NCBI RefSeq assembly: GCF_001625195.1 | Contig: NC_054390.1 | Location: 9,273,222-9,337,221, forward strand | DNA: 64,000 bases | Origin: Drechmeria coniospora | Lineage: Eukaryota; Ascomycota; Sordariomycetes; Hypocreales; Ophiocordycipitaceae | Direction of reading: 5' to 3' | Notes under the pieces: generated by a model | Database searches by the model: none | The model's input: only the letters and a program-made list of their open reading frames with translations | Told to the model about the DNA's origin: nothing | Translations under genes and position numbers: made by a program | Shown here: piece by piece, positions 33,971 to 47,000 of the stretch | How positions within the stretch are numbered: the first letter of the stretch is position 1 | Layout of the letters: every line of letters begins with the position of its first letter

Positions 33971-35359
33971 AGTGAGCAGGCTGCTGAAGTGGCCAGCCGC
34001 ATATAGTAGGTGGAAATCGAAATGCACCAGCAAGCAATACCTCGGAAGGCGTGTAAATCATGCGCGTACAAACACTCTGTACTCTCATGAGGATATGCTC
34101 AATGACAGGACAGATACATGATACATCACAGACCCAGAGGTAGTCGGCGAGGCCTATCGACACCACTTACTTATACTCCGTAGCCATGTTTCGTTCATGT
34201 TGGTACCCATAGCATGTGCTGGACCGGCCTCTGCGAATGGGCCGCTGCCTCGCCTTGGCCGCATCGCACGGCCTTCCTCGGCCGCATGTCAGAAGGCTTG
34301 GCGCCGTAATATCTGTATGTTTATATGTATTATTCCCAGCAAGGTAGCCTTTCGAGTACCGAGAATCGAGTGCCAAGAGTCCCGTCGTTGGCTCAATCGT
34401 TGGCTCGGTGGCCCATGGTCGAATCACCACGTCCGACTCGTTCGGACGGGCCCTCCTCCTCCCTGCTTCGTCCCCTTCGTTCGGCGGCCGTCCGAAGCGA
34501 AGCAGCGGGCGCAGACTGTTGCCGGCGACAGCTCCGAACACGCTGCTTCGTAACAAAAGTCAAAGATCCTGTTTTTTTTTTTTTTTGCTTTCTGTGCCTC
34601 GAAACTACGCCGACCACATTGCCACCGCACCGTCGTCACCTCGCCGTGAAGCCTCCGTCGAGCCGTCGACTCGACGCAGCTCGCCGCCGCCCCAACGCCG
34701 CGTCGTCTGCTCGCCCGTCCGTCCTTCGTCATCCAACCCACCCGCCGTCGACTTCCTTTCATGCCCATCCGACGTCGTGGGCGGAGCGTTGCACGACGCA
34801 AGAAGCAGATTCCCCTCTCCGCCCGCCCGTCCTGGCCGCCCCTCCCCGACACAGCAACACGACCGGATGTCTCGACATGCGAACAAGGAAAGGAAAAGAA
34901 ATGTAAAGCCAACGATGCCACGCACGCAACGTGGTCTAGAGTGCGGTTCCCCGTTTTGTCCAATCGGCCAAGCGGTCCCTCCTCGGCGGCGACGGCTTTC
35001 CACGGCCGCACGCAACAAGTCCAGGTTGCGGCCACCGACAAGCAGGTCCTTCCCACCGCTCTCCCAGCGAGATTCCAGCTTTTTCTCCAGAACACGCACA
35101 GACAGGCAGACGTCACTTCGCGCGGCTTCCCGCCGAGCGCGGAAACACGTGCGCCGGTCCCGCTCCAAGGCCATGGAGCTCGTGGCTACATTTTCCCCCG
35201 CATCGCCGACATGCCGGTCGGGTCTGCGCGTCGAGCAAGCACCCGCAGCATCCTCCACCGTCGCCATGCCGGGGGGTGAATTGAGGCAGTCAGGTTGTCG
35301 GGCCGCAAGGTGCATTCGGTGGTTGGTCATTTTCCTGCCTCAACTCGGGAATCAGAGCA

Positions 35360-36863
35360 TCAGTCCAACTTGGCCATCATGTCCTGCTTCGACATGGGCG
35401 AGAAGTTGTCGATGTCAAGACCACGCGAGGCCAAGACGGACTTCATGTGGGCGGGAACCAGTTGGGCGTTCAGATTCGGCGCGATGGAAAGTTCTGCCTC
35501 GAAACGTCAGCGAGGAAGGAAGCGGGCAGGGCGGAGGGCGGAGGGCGTCAACGTACCGTGGCGGGAAAAGTCAAAGAGGTCGGGCAGGTCGCGAAGCTGG
35601 CCGGAGCCGTGTCTCGAATCCGGAAGCTTCGTGCCGGGGTCGCGGAGCTCGTCGAAGAAGGGGTGGATCATGGCGTCGATGGCCGACTGCCTCTCCGTCG
35701 GCGTGTACTCGAGCAGGCCGGCGATGAGGTCGATGGCGTTGGCGTCGGCCTTGCGGAAGACCTTGTTGAACGGGTGAGGCTTGATCTGCGGGAACTTGTG
35801 CTCCATGTAGTTGGGGTTCATGGTGCGGATCTGCTCCCGCGTGGGCGTGCCGAGAACCTTGATGATCTCGACGAGCTGGTCGATGCCCGACTCGCCGGGA
35901 AACAAGGGTTGTCCGAGCATGAGCTCGGCCATGACGCAGCCCGTCGACCAGACATCTGCGGCGGTGGTCAGCACGAGCCTCCCGAGGCCGCGGAGGGGGC
36001 TTCCTCACCAATCTTGGTGGTGTAGTTGGTGGCGCCAAAGATGAGCTCCGGGGCGCGGTAGTACCGGGAGCAGATGTACGACACGTTCGGCTCGTTCTCC
36101 ACGAGGATCTTGGCGCTCCCGAAGTCGCAGAGCTTCAGGATGCCGCTGTTGGGATCCAGCAGGAGGTTCTGGGGCTTGATGTCGCGATGGCAGATGCCTT
36201 GGGAGTGGATGTAGGCGAGGGCGCGGAAGAGTTGGTATATGTACAGCTTCACCTCGAGGATGGGCATCGTCGTCTTCATCTTGTTGAAGAATCGCGAGGC
36301 CCGGTAGACGGTCTCGGGAACGAACTCCTGGACGAGGTTGAGGTAGACTTCGTCCTTCTGCCGAGCCCGTTAGCCGATCGTCGCGCGTCGCGAGGGGCGG
36401 GCCCGAGGGCACTCACGCGCTCGCCGTTGGAGTAGTAGAAGGCCTTGAGCTGCACGATGTTGGGGTGTCGGACGATGCGCATGATTTGCAGCTCGCGGTT
36501 CTGCCACGAGCGTCAGCCACCGACGGGGGGGCGAGGGGAGGGGGCCGCTGGAGGCCCCCTGGAGCGACCGCGGTACCTTGAATCTCTTGTCTTGCAGAAC
36601 ACGCTTGATGGCGGCGTCCTCACCCGAGGGCGACAGCTTGGTCTGGAAGACGACGCCGAAGGAGCCATTGCCCACAATCTTGCATTGCGTGTACTGCAGG
36701 TCTCTGGTTTCGCCCGTGATTCCGTCCTGCACTTTTTCACGGATCACCTCTGCACGAGGCCCGTCAGCGAGCCGGCACGCGGCGGCGGGGGCGGGAGGGA
36801 CGAGCGGGCGCACTCACCGCCCATTCTCAAGCTATTGAACGCGTTCGGCCGATGAGATGACAT
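35360..36863 (-). CDS. GSK3: Glycogen synthase kinase 3 (GSK-3/shaggy family)
   Basis: A Ser/Thr protein kinase with roles in signalling, development and stress response. Exons on the minus strand: 36863-36818, 36749-36577, 36500-36417, 36357-36009, 35955-35557 and 35493-35360, giving 394 residues, the standard fungal length. Motifs in order: glycine loop GNGSFGVVF, catalytic lysine in [39 protein letters not shown], and the activation loop [14 protein letters not shown]. That loop carries the conserved regulatory tyrosine and the Arg of the primed-substrate pocket. The C-terminus [13 protein letters not shown] is characteristic. All key residues are present, so an active kinase is expected. 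It has five introns, most with GTGAGT-type donors. The upstream region on its strand is a very long C/T-rich tract, suggesting a long leader. Confidence 0.97.
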
Positions 36864-37709
36864 GCTGGGTGCTTGCCGTCCGTTCCAGACAGCGGGTGCT
36901 ACCGGGCTTTGGTGAAGCGGTGCCGGGGACGTGGACCGGCGAGAGGCGGTGGCAGGGAAGGGCTATCGGTGCAGGCCGTGGTGGGCAACGGCGTCGAGGC
37001 TCGGCTCGGTAGGCACGGTTGACGATGCGGCGGCGGTTCGCTCGAGAAGCAGTCGCCGACAAGAGGCGCAGGCTTCCACCACGGGGGCAACGACGGCAAC
37101 GCGAGGGACGACGGCGGTCAGCGTCTCGTCTCGACGGAGGGAGGATCGTGGGCTTGTGACGGCGAGAGAGTCGGCCCACAAGCTCAATATCGGATGGTCG
37201 AGGCGGGCCGTCGGTCACGGCTGGAAGGGCGGGCGTCAGTCGGCTTGTCGAATGCGGTTGCGGGCGATGTGTAGGGAAATGGCAGCAAGGGGAGGCAAAC
37301 GAGGACTTGGGCGATGATGGTTTGCTGATGTGACGCAGCCTGAGGCCTGGAGCGGGTGGGGAGGTGCGGGGCGGGGGGAGGTTTAGGAGGAAAGACGGGA
37401 CGGGAAAGAGCCCAGGGCAGGGGGGGGGAGGAGGAAATGTAAAAAAAAACGCGACGAACACGGGCCAGCAACGCACACGTCGAGGACGACGTTGACGATG
37501 ACGACGACGACGATGACAGATGGCTGGCGTGTTGAGCAACAAGGATGTGCTGTGAATGCAGAAGCCTGCTCGAGCCGAACGCCAGCTGGTGTCCGAGAGA
37601 AGACGAGACGTGCGACGGACAAGCAGCGAGCGCGAGGGTCAGGGAAACGAGAGCAGAGGCAAAGGCAGAAGCAGAGAAGGGTGGGGCTTGAGGGTAAGGA
37701 GCAAATGCT

Positions 37710-37731
37710 GGGGGGGGGGGGGGGGGGGGGG
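37710..37731. repeat. 22-base G homopolymer
   Basis: An uninterrupted run of G on the top strand. Other long G/C runs lie at 38993-39010 (18), 50368-50383 (16, C), 56141-56154 (14) and 61505-61521 (17). All are intergenic. Confidence 0.9.
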
Positions 37732-38081
37732 TTCCATTGGTACGAGGTGAAGTGGGCGGGCGGTCGAGGTGTAGACAAGCATGCGGTGTCACAAACGCCG
37801 TTGGCTCACGACTCCTGCTGGCACGGTCGGAGCCATGACGGTGATCGAACGCCGTGCGCGGGCTCGTGACAAAGGGACAGGCGGACGAGAGCTCGAGGAA
37901 GTGGGGAGAGACGGGCGATGCGGCCCAGCAGGCACACACAGTCACAGGCGCTGGCGCTGGCAGGCGGAGGCAACTCGCACTCCCCACATCTCCTCCCGAC
38001 TCCGAGTAGGGTCAGGGTCGAGGTTGGTTTCATTCGATGCCGCAACGCAGGTTGCTCGCAGGCCGACGGTCGAGTGCCGGC

Positions 38082-38119
38082 AAGGCAGGGCAGGGCAGGC
38101 AAGGCAGGGCAGGGCAGGC
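38082..38119. repeat. 19-base perfect tandem duplication
   Basis: Two adjacent identical copies of AAGGCAGGGCAGGGCAGGC, in the GC-rich stretch upstream of GSK-3. Confidence 0.9.
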
Positions 38120-41100
38120 AACAGAGAGGGGGAGGGGGTAGGGGGGGGGGGGTTCGGTGCGATGATGGCGGACGGTGTCGGCGGTGAAAGGGGGCAACGC
38201 AAGCAACAAAAAAAACAGGCAAGCAAGCGAGCGAGCGAGGCAATCGGAATGGGGAGCCGGCGAGCGGGCGAGGAGGGAGCGAGCTCACGTACCAAGTCGA
38301 TATGCGAATTCTCGCAGGCGGCCAGATCGGGCGGCCGTGGGCGGGTGCAGCGGCAGGGTGCGAGCGTCGAGGGCGACAGAGTCGATCGAGTGCGGGATAT
38401 GGCTCGGTCGAGGTTCGAAGGGCAATGGACCGTCCGTGCCTGCCGAGGGGGACGGAGGAGGACAGGTTGAGGCGCGAGGCGGCCGCTGTCGAGCTGGAGG
38501 GTGGGTGAGACTCGCGGAGCGGCGGCGTCGAGTTGCGCGAGTCGAAAAGTCGGCTGCGAGACGACGAGGCCGGGGTATGGGTTGCAGGGACGGACGACGG
38601 CGGTTCCGGCTCGATTCGACGGCAAAGGCGCGTCACGGTCTATCGCTGCGGCAATGGCGACGGTGACGATGACGATGGATGATGGACGAGGCAAGGCGCT
38701 GCGGCTGCAGACGAACTCGGGTGTCTGTTCTGGCGAAATGCGGGAGTAAAGGTGGAATGAAGGAGAAGAAGACTGGGGCCGAAGGGGTTGGTAATTGGAT
38801 TCGCTGGTCGCCGTCCGGGTTTTGGCAGAGGCGAATCGGCGGCGGCACAGTCCAGGGTGTGGAAGAGTCTAGGTGTAGAGATGGGCACGAGGTGTGAGTG
38901 GGCGCCCGCCAGCAGTGGGTGGGGGTTCCCTCTAGCAGCTACTAGCTAGCCGCAGCTGCACTGAGCCGTGAGCGTTGAAGGGGGGCGGAGGAGGGGGGGG
39001 GGGGGGGGGGTGGCAGGGCACCATTCGCCGCTGAACGACGAAGCTGGCGGCCCTGGAGGCGCCTGAGAGAGACACAAGTTGGCGTGGGCATGGCACTGTT
39101 GCCGGAGCTCGCTGGTCGCCGTTCCACCCCCGCGGGCCGCTGCTGGTCCACTGCGTGCACCTAGGGTACATGCCAGATACGAGGGTGCTCGGGGGCAATT
39201 TCCATCCTCCAGCAGATGCGGAGGAGTGACTGGCATTTTCGACTCGGTCAAGAACGATGCGAATGGCGATGGTCGGGCGAAGCAAGGCCTTGATGAAGGG
39301 ATTTTTCGATTGGAGGACGAGGACAGGATGGCGACGATGGCGATGACGGCATTGCCGCACCGAGATGTACACGTAGTTTGCCTTGTGGGCACGTCGCATG
39401 GTGCGCTGCTGCTGATGGTACCTAGTGCCCCTACTTGGTGCACATACCTAGTACTGTATTGCTTTGTCATTGCTTGCCGTGCTCATGCTCGTACCTATCC
39501 CACCCATTCCACCTACTCTCTGGTTTTTCTAGGACCAACTTGGGTGCGAAGCCGGCCACGGCTCGGTGAGGTGCGCCGGATGCGAGCAGGACGAAGACGA
39601 GCAAGACGTGGGATGCAGAGTAGGCATCGATGTGGACGACGAGAAGACGGTACCGACGTTGGGTTAGTACGTGGGAGGTTCGCCACTAGCCAGTCGGCGG
39701 CAAGCACGATCCGCTCATCAGTCGGTATTTTTACCCCGACGAGTGCAATGCTCCAGACGAAGCATCGACGCGATGAGAAACGAAACATCGAGCGACCTCG
39801 ATCAGCGGACCGACGAGATGCGGATAACCAGGGTCCCGACAAAGCAGACCGGGAATAGGCATCATGCAGGCTGTCCAGCATGTCGTACCGTGCCCAAGCC
39901 CAGAGGGCAACTGTAGGGTAAGTACGTACGTGAGAGGGGCAGGCGGAAGCACGCTGCTGGTGCCCGGATGGAACATGACGGAGGGCGCCTCGGACGAGCA
40001 GACGGCGAGGACGACGGATGCGCCTCCGCAGGCGTCGCCGACATGGTCACGACGGTCCTCGAACGGGTACCTGTGAGTGTTGTGCGTCCTGACATGCATG
40101 GGCGGCATGTACAGCACTTGGTCGCATGCATGGGTTTCGAGGAGGCGCGCCGTACGGTGCTTGCGTGTTGGCACCAGGCCACTAAAGCGATGCTGGACAA
40201 GGTTCGTGCTGCGTAGGTACCTCAGTAATTACCTAGGGAGTGCGCGGATGTGCATGTCACATGGGCAGGCGTACGGAGCAGGAGCAGGAGGACTCGAGTG
40301 CAAGCTGCGGTGCAGGGGTCACGATCGACGGCGCTGCTGACTGATGCAGCAACGAGCGGGCTAAAATCGAAGACCCGCAATGTTGGGCTTGGATTTGTTC
40401 ATGTGCTCACTTTCGAGACGGGCAGAATGGCGCCAACTTTTTGGGGCCCGGCAAGCGGAAAGTCAATACGCTACCCAGACCATGACTGACTACGAGGGAG
40501 ACAAGTAGCCGCCGCATGTACCGCGGCCGCCGTGTTGCGAGTCTCGAGTACTTGCTTGCCAGTATTACCAAGTACACCCAAGTAGGTACTTGGGGTGTCT
40601 TGCAGCTGTTCGCTGACAGCATTGCGTAATTACTAGGTACTTACTTCAGAGGTAGGTACTACTGTACCTAACGTACCTACCTAGGCAAGTAGGTGAACAG
40701 TGCTAGGCACAAAGTACTGTGCTCCGTACTCCGTACTAACCTACAGGTAGGGAGTCTGTACTTGCTGTCTTGGTACTAACTTTGGAGTAGTTTAGTACGG
40801 AGTACTCCGTACTCGGTAGTGTCTTTGCCCATGGCTAGCATGCAAAGGTACCTTTGTACCTAAGTGCATGTACTGTAGGAATACTGTACATGATGGCTAG
40901 CAGCAAACAATCAGCTGCGATGCAAGTATTTCTCGTACGGAGACATGCTGGTGGGCTTCCACATGCACCGGTGCAAGGACGCTCGCCAACAGCATTGGGT
41001 TGCGCACGTCCGATACGTAAGGCTTCCGGGAACGTACGACGAGTTCTGGAAAGCGCACTTGATGTTTTTTTCTTCCCCGAAACACAACGGACAAGGTCGT

Positions 41101-41502
41101 TGATGTGTGAATACTCAAGACATGTGCATGCCTAGGTACGGGCCATGCAGGCTCGACGATGATGCGCGGTGCGAGCATGTACATGTACTTCCGTACCCGC
41201 ACCTCTTGGTCTGCCTGCCCAGCTGACGGACGGAAGCTTTGGCGGCTTCCTCCCACTAGCACGACGATTCCCACCCACGGGTGTCGTACTGCTTGGTACC
41301 TACCTAGTACCGTGGGGGATGAACCAAAGGCTTTGCGCGAGGCAAGGCGAAGGCGTGTCTACTTTCATCTACAAGCAAGTACTTGCCGTTTTGTTAGGAC
41401 GTAGGCACGAAGACCTACCGGGAGGCATGCGAGAAGGGAGCATTGGTTGAACGAGCTGATCGGGATCCAGCCTTGCCATGCATTCGGTCCGCCGGCTGCC
41501 TG

Positions 41503-41541
<39 letters not shown>
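41503..41541. repeat. (CAT)13 microsatellite
   Basis: Thirteen uninterrupted CAT triplets in the gene-poor stretch; a shorter relative (TCATCATCATCATCATC) lies at about 59443-59459. Confidence 0.95.
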
Positions 41542-43974
41542 GCCTCTTTCCCGGCGGCCGGGCAGTGAGACGACAGGTTGGTTGGCTGCTGTCCCTCACG
41601 GCGCTGCCTCGCATCGACGGCCCATATTTACCATTGACGCCCTGGCTCCGGCCCCTGTCATGGCTTCTGCTTCGGAGCAGCTTGGGGGACAAGCGCAGGT
41701 CGGAACCCAGAACTCGGAACGCTGGGCTCAGATGGCAGTACCCACAGCCCGCAACCCACAAAGTACGGTAACGAGGTTACGTGTTGGAGCAGGAAGCTGT
41801 ACGGAGTACTGTACGTGTACTGTACATGTACATTGTGCTCCGTTCTCCACATGTATACTCACTACCTAGTACTTACTGCATTACTGTAGCACTGCACGTA
41901 CCTGTACATGTACCAAGTACAACTGCTCACACATGCCAGTACGTACCTGGTTGCGTTGGTGTCCATGTAGTATTATGGGTTGCACTCGTCCGTGTACTGT
42001 ACTGTGAGTCCTCCGTACTGCCAGTTCAATACGCGTTCAAGTGGAGGTATTGATGATAATACATGCAAGTGTCTGTACGCCGTTCTGTACTCCGTACTTG
42101 TGCTGTAGTACTTGGTTACTAGGTACTATACTTGCAGTGCTGGGCTTCGGCGTGCTACTGCAAAAACTTGTAACCTTCTTGCAAGTACACTGTATCCATG
42201 TATTTTGTACAGTGCCAGGTCATCATCGAGCAAGCCGTCACCTGACGACGCTACGGGGCCTCCTGTCTGGCCCCCGTTCTGGCCAAGTTGCAGGTCCAGG
42301 ACCCGTTCACGAGCCACTCGATGGCATCCCAGCATGCATATTTTCAAGCCCGGTGATCTCGCATCTGTTGCAACGGCGGGTCGCCAAAACCAGCCTGGGT
42401 CGTTGCCATCCATGGCTTCATGCCTAGGCTGCGAATTGCTTGTACACGTACTCCGTACTCGTAGTTGTACTTGCGGCCACGGACGAGTACACGTTGACTT
42501 GTGCCTTTTGCTCGCCGACGGGGGTGACACGAACAACGGCTTTCACCACACCAACACCGTCACTCCGGCCTGCATGCAGACGGCTGCCGTCCAGCCAGCT
42601 GAGTGGGTACGGAACCGGACGGCACACCATCTCGAGCGTCATCTCATCGACTCACTTGTGCTGCACTGCATGCTGTAGAGTCGTGGGCTCGTTCGTGTGC
42701 ATGCGCTCGTGCTCGTGCGTACAAGTACTCGTCGTCTGCACTCGCAAACAGCACGCCCGAGGCCCAACACCAGCTCCTTCCAGCCCATTGGCCGGTCGGG
42801 ACTTTTAGCAGGGCCCTCTCTCCTACAGCGACTGACTGCTTGCCTGTAGGTGCTGAAGTACAGTACTTGCTAGGGATTAATTAGGTACATTACGCCGTAC
42901 CTGGTACTAATATTACCAATGTGCACTCCGTACGGAGCAGGCACTTGACTCCTACTCGCTAGTACTTACAGTAGGTGCCTGCAGTACACTGCGTACCTCC
43001 TTGCTTGTGCTGTACTGTACTCCGTACATGTGCTTACACTTGTACTCCCTCCACCTCCCTCCACCACCGCTTCGACTTGGACGCGTGGGCGCCTCACGGC
43101 TCGCACGTGGACATCTCGCCACCCTTCCTGCTTCCTGCTGCTGTTCGCCTGCGTGTACGCTCACGCCCACGCCCACGAGCCCACGAGCCTACATGTGCGT
43201 GCATCGCTTCGCATCGCAGAGGGATTGCTCTCCACCATGGCCATCAGCCCACGCTTCAACTGCCCATCGATGGTGGCGGCAACGACCGGCCCGTCCCTGA
43301 AGCGGATGCCTCTATTTTCATTCGTCCCTGCCGACATGCCAGCCGAGGACCGAATGCCACCCTCCTCCTGTTGGGGATGTGCTGCCGGCACGGATTCTGC
43401 GAGTACGAATACGGCATGGCAGGAACGGGCATTCGCCAGGGACAGGTGTCTGTCTCATCGAAAGGACACCCAGGGCCGGGTCTCACGGTCGCGTCCGCGT
43501 CACGGCTTCGTTTCCCTTGGAATCCCCCGTCCCGCGGGCCTCCTTGTCGCAAATCGCTCTCCCTCTCTGCTCCGTGCGGCGTTCCTGTTGTTTCCTTCTA
43601 TTTTCGAACCATTCGCTTCGCTTCCCGACAAGCCAAGTGCGTGTGCGGGTTGCTTGTGCATGCATGCCATGTGCGAACAAGTTGGAGCACTCGGTACGCC
43701 GTACGACTGTCGACATGCAAGGTGTCCAGGTGGGCGTCAACGATGTGCTGAGTAGCCGTACGCTGAGCATGCAAGCACCGTACAAATGGGACGAGGTGCC
43801 GCATCACGCACCAGCCCAGTGCGAGTGGAAAAAGAACCGCCCAGCTATCGTGGCAGCTACAGGCACATGCACAGTATCCCGCGCTGTGCTCGGTACCTCT
43901 AACTGATATGCTCCGAGTCGTTTGTTCTCGGTCACTGCGCTGTCACTGCACACTGCATCACACCTGTAGCGCAT

Positions 43975-44038
43975 CAGCGTGGCCCTGGCGACCCCAGCGT
44001 GGCCCTGGCGACCACAGCGTGGCCCTGGCGACCACAGC
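43975..44038. repeat. 20-base tandem repeat, about 3.2 copies
   Basis: The unit is CAGCGTGGCCCTGGCGACCA. Three consecutive copies (43975-43994, 43995-44014, 44015-44034) differ only at the last base of the first copy, and a partial fourth follows. A 20-base period is not a multiple of three, so a coding origin is unlikely. Confidence 0.92.
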
Positions 44039-47000
44039 CTGTCCCCTGCGCATCGGCATCGGCGGTCGACATCACAGGTAGTAATACTCCGTACTGACTA
44101 CACCTACAGTGCTGCTCCGTATTACCCTGCACTCCGAAGACGTCGTGGGCGGATTCGTCCATGGCAGTGGGTGGCCCGTTTCCTCCCTTGGCCCGACGTC
44201 ATGGCCGCTTCCGCCATCATTCAAACTGCGAATCCAGCACGACGTCAACTTCCTGGCGCATCCATCCAGCTCGCGGCCCAAGTTTCACGTCCAGGCTGAC
44301 TGCTGCTCTGCCTGCTCTGCCTGCCACTTTCTCTGCGCACCTGCATGCCTGTATTCTGTACAACCCGCCCGCCCGCGCCTACACCTGCATCCCGTCCCGT
44401 CATGTTGGATGGACAGACAGCAGGTGGAATGCGTTGGCAGCCACGGTCTCATGACCGATCCGTGACCTTGGTGTACTTGCCGTCGCTCGGCGTGCGCGTG
44501 CACCTACCTGTACCTGTACCTGTGCCGTGCCCGAACCTACCACCCGTGCCATGCGGTACGCCAGGTTGGCACCACGCCATGCCGTGCCCCCTTTTAGCCT
44601 CGCTGGACACACTTCATCCTCCACAACCGTCCACGACTCTCCACGCCGAACGCCATCGAAGCGAAGCCCAATGAAATCCGACATCCCCATGGAAGAGCAC
44701 GGATACATCGTAACGTCCGAGTAAATAACTGACACCTGCTACCCAAAGAAAGCTTTGCGTTGCGTCCGAGAGCCGACTTCACGCCGCAAGTCGCTCGAAC
44801 CTCGTCCGTCGTCCGTCTTCCTCATCCCATCAAAAGGTTCCATCCGCGTCATCCGCATCGCCTCGACGTATCTCGTTCTTCATTGACAGGCTTCCAAGCA
44901 CTCGCATGCCGTCTTGGCCCCAACGGGACAGCCGGGGGCCCGGCCACCTGCTGCTGCCCATGTCCTTGTCGTTGCCAGTCGCTTGGGACGTCGATGGTCA
45001 AAAAGCTCCGAGCCAAAAAGTTTGCCCCTCAACCTTGACGAGGTCGACGGCCTCTCTCGTCATTTCTTTATGCCCTCCCTTCGCCGGGATGCCTCGGCGA
45101 GCATCTTTGCACAACCTCCACCGCCCCTTTCCCAGTCCCGCTCGTCTCAAGTCCAGCCGCTGCCTCTGGGCCGCATCGGCCTCCGCTTTGCCGCTCGGCA
45201 GAATGCCCTGTGCAGTGCAAGCGCAGCCCTTGTCTTTGATGCCCGCACCCATGTTCATCTCGGATCCATGGCCTTGGTTTTCCATGTGCGCGGCCGACAC
45301 GGTTCCTCCGTCCCGGTCGAAACTGGCCGTCGCTGAGACCGGCAGCCGTTGGTTTTGCTGGTGCGAGGCTGCTTCGGTCACCTTGCCGTTCGTGTGGCAC
45401 GGCGTACGAGTGCATCGGCAGCCAGAGTCGCCTTCTCTCGTGACGAAAAGAGGCAGCGAACGCCGAAAAGTCGTGACTTGCAGCACCTCGCCGACGGCAG
45501 CCATGGATCGGATGGTCGCCATTGTCCCACCACTTGGCGCACACGCCTCGCCAAGCAGCGAGGCGGCAAGGGACCCGTCGTGACAGACCTCACATCGGGC
45601 CTCCGGTACGGACATCGCCCTATGGTCTATCCGTCTGCTTGCTCCTTCGCTCGATGGCCCGAGGCCAGTCAGGTGAGTGGCCCACGGGCAAGCTGCATGC
45701 CTCTGTCTCATCTCGGAGACCTCCTCGGCGCCGCTCCCAGCTTACTATGAGCGGTTTTCCGCATCATACGCCTGCCATTCTCACCGGTGGGGATTGGACC
45801 AAGGTTCCCTATCATTTGTGATGGCTCGGGCTGCCGTGCACCGCGCCTACGTACCTTGATGCCATCACCTCCCCACCCCTTTCCTCCTGCTCATCCTCCC
45901 CAGCGTCAATGTCGCCTGCCAATGGCTGTCACATAAGCGAGGGCATGGCCGTCCTTCTACCCCCACCTTCTGCCGTTCATGATGTCCTTTTTGTTCATTC
46001 TGCTCAAGTCTTCTGCTCTCATTCTACGGACCTCGTTCGGTGCCCTTGTTGGGTTGCCGTGGGGGAAAGCGGACTATGGCGGCGTCGAGCATTCGGCTAC
46101 ACCTCAGTCATATGGAGCCAAAGGATGAAGGCAGGCTCCCTCTTACGACGCGATTCCCGGATTCGCATGCAGAGGTGGCCATTTGCGGCAAGGGAGTGTT
46201 CTCATCCCGAGCTCCCTCGTGCGACCGGGCAACCTTACCGACCCCCCTCTTATTCTTTTCGGAAACATGCAGCATCGTGAAAGTCAGTGTCCAATCCCCA
46301 TTGCAGACAGATAAAAAGGCAGACATCGACCCTGCTCTCTCTTTCGGGTAGCTGGTGCTACCAACCGATTTGGGGGCTGGAGCCCGCCCTTGTGACACCG
46401 TCAGGCATAGTCTCGCCATTGTTGAACGAATCGTCATCCTCGTCGCGGAGGGGGATGGAGGAGGGGATGCTCTCTCCTCGTCACGTTCCTGGTGGGAGAT
46501 TTCTAACCGTCCATGGAAAGTTACTCCCGACGAACATCCCTTTCCAGGGGTTCAGGGGTATGCACCATTCGCAAACACCGCGTAAACGGTAGACACAACC
46601 AATGTTCCGGTACTTCCTCCGAGCTGCAGTAGCCATCGCCATCATAGTCGCAGTCACGACTGGTCATCTCCAAACTGTTCACCTTGCTTTCTTCGTCAAA
46701 TGCCGAACGGCTGACTGGCTTAGTCCGGCGCACGCAGGGTTAGGTGCTTTTGCACCCAGGCAGAACCCCTTCATACCTGCATGTAGGCTGACTAACGGTT
46801 CAATGCTTGCTGTCCAGATACGGCCGGATGCATGCATGCTGCACGCCATGGGCTACGGCCGGCATCAGCATCATGCGCACGCGTATCCCTGGCCGCGCTC
46901 TGCCCGGGCACATTGCCACGCATTCACGGCGGCCCTGCATGTTGGATCAATGCCCGCATGTAGCTGCGTTCATGTAGGTAAGACGGGCGGACACATCACA

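Larger units (their letters stand above)
33049..35359. other. Intergenic region with the densest palindromic-word cluster
   Basis: This is upstream of CBP80 and downstream of GSK-3. From about 33230 to 33990 there are at least ten TACTCCGTA/TACGGAGTA words, GTAAGTA arrays near 33586-33630, a 26-base direct repeat pair at 33829-33888 and an 18-base perfect palindrome at 33953-33970. From 34400 to 35350 all frames are open over long stretches because the sequence is GC-rich. The encoded peptides are Arg/Ser/Pro-rich and similar in length on both strands, so I do not call a gene. Confidence 0.6.
36864..39000. promoter_or_regulatory. Probable long promoter/leader of the GSK-3 gene, low complexity
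   Basis: On the minus strand this is rich in C/T and Pro/Ser/Arg-coding low-complexity frames that overlap in every phase, so no protein is supported. It contains a 22-base G run at 37710-37731, a 19-base perfect tandem duplication at 38082-38119 and further G runs up to 38993-39010. C/T-rich upstream tracts are common in fungal promoters; the length here, over 2 kb, is unusual. Confidence 0.5.

Noticed and set aside
34408..35727. 439-codon open frame on the + strand (and 230-240-codon frames opposite)
   Set aside because: It overlaps GSK-3 exons at its right end. Composition is Arg/Ser/Pro-rich in all frames, and comparable frames exist on the other strand, as expected of GC-rich DNA with few stops.
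37184..38694. Three overlapping Pro/Ser-rich minus-strand frames (250-276 codons) upstream of GSK-3
   Set aside because: They overlap one another in different phases and consist of low-complexity translations of a C/T-rich tract. A leader or promoter explains them better.
44998..45711. 237-codon minus-strand frame in the gene desert
   Set aside because: No recognisable motif and atypical Arg/Gly/Cys-rich composition. Frames of similar length lie on the other strand.
45982..46128. 48-codon + strand frame beginning MSFLFILLKSSALILRTSF, signal-peptide-like
   Set aside because: Short and isolated, with no cysteine pattern, no repeats and no supporting context. A hydrophobic start of this length is easy to find by chance in T-rich sequence.
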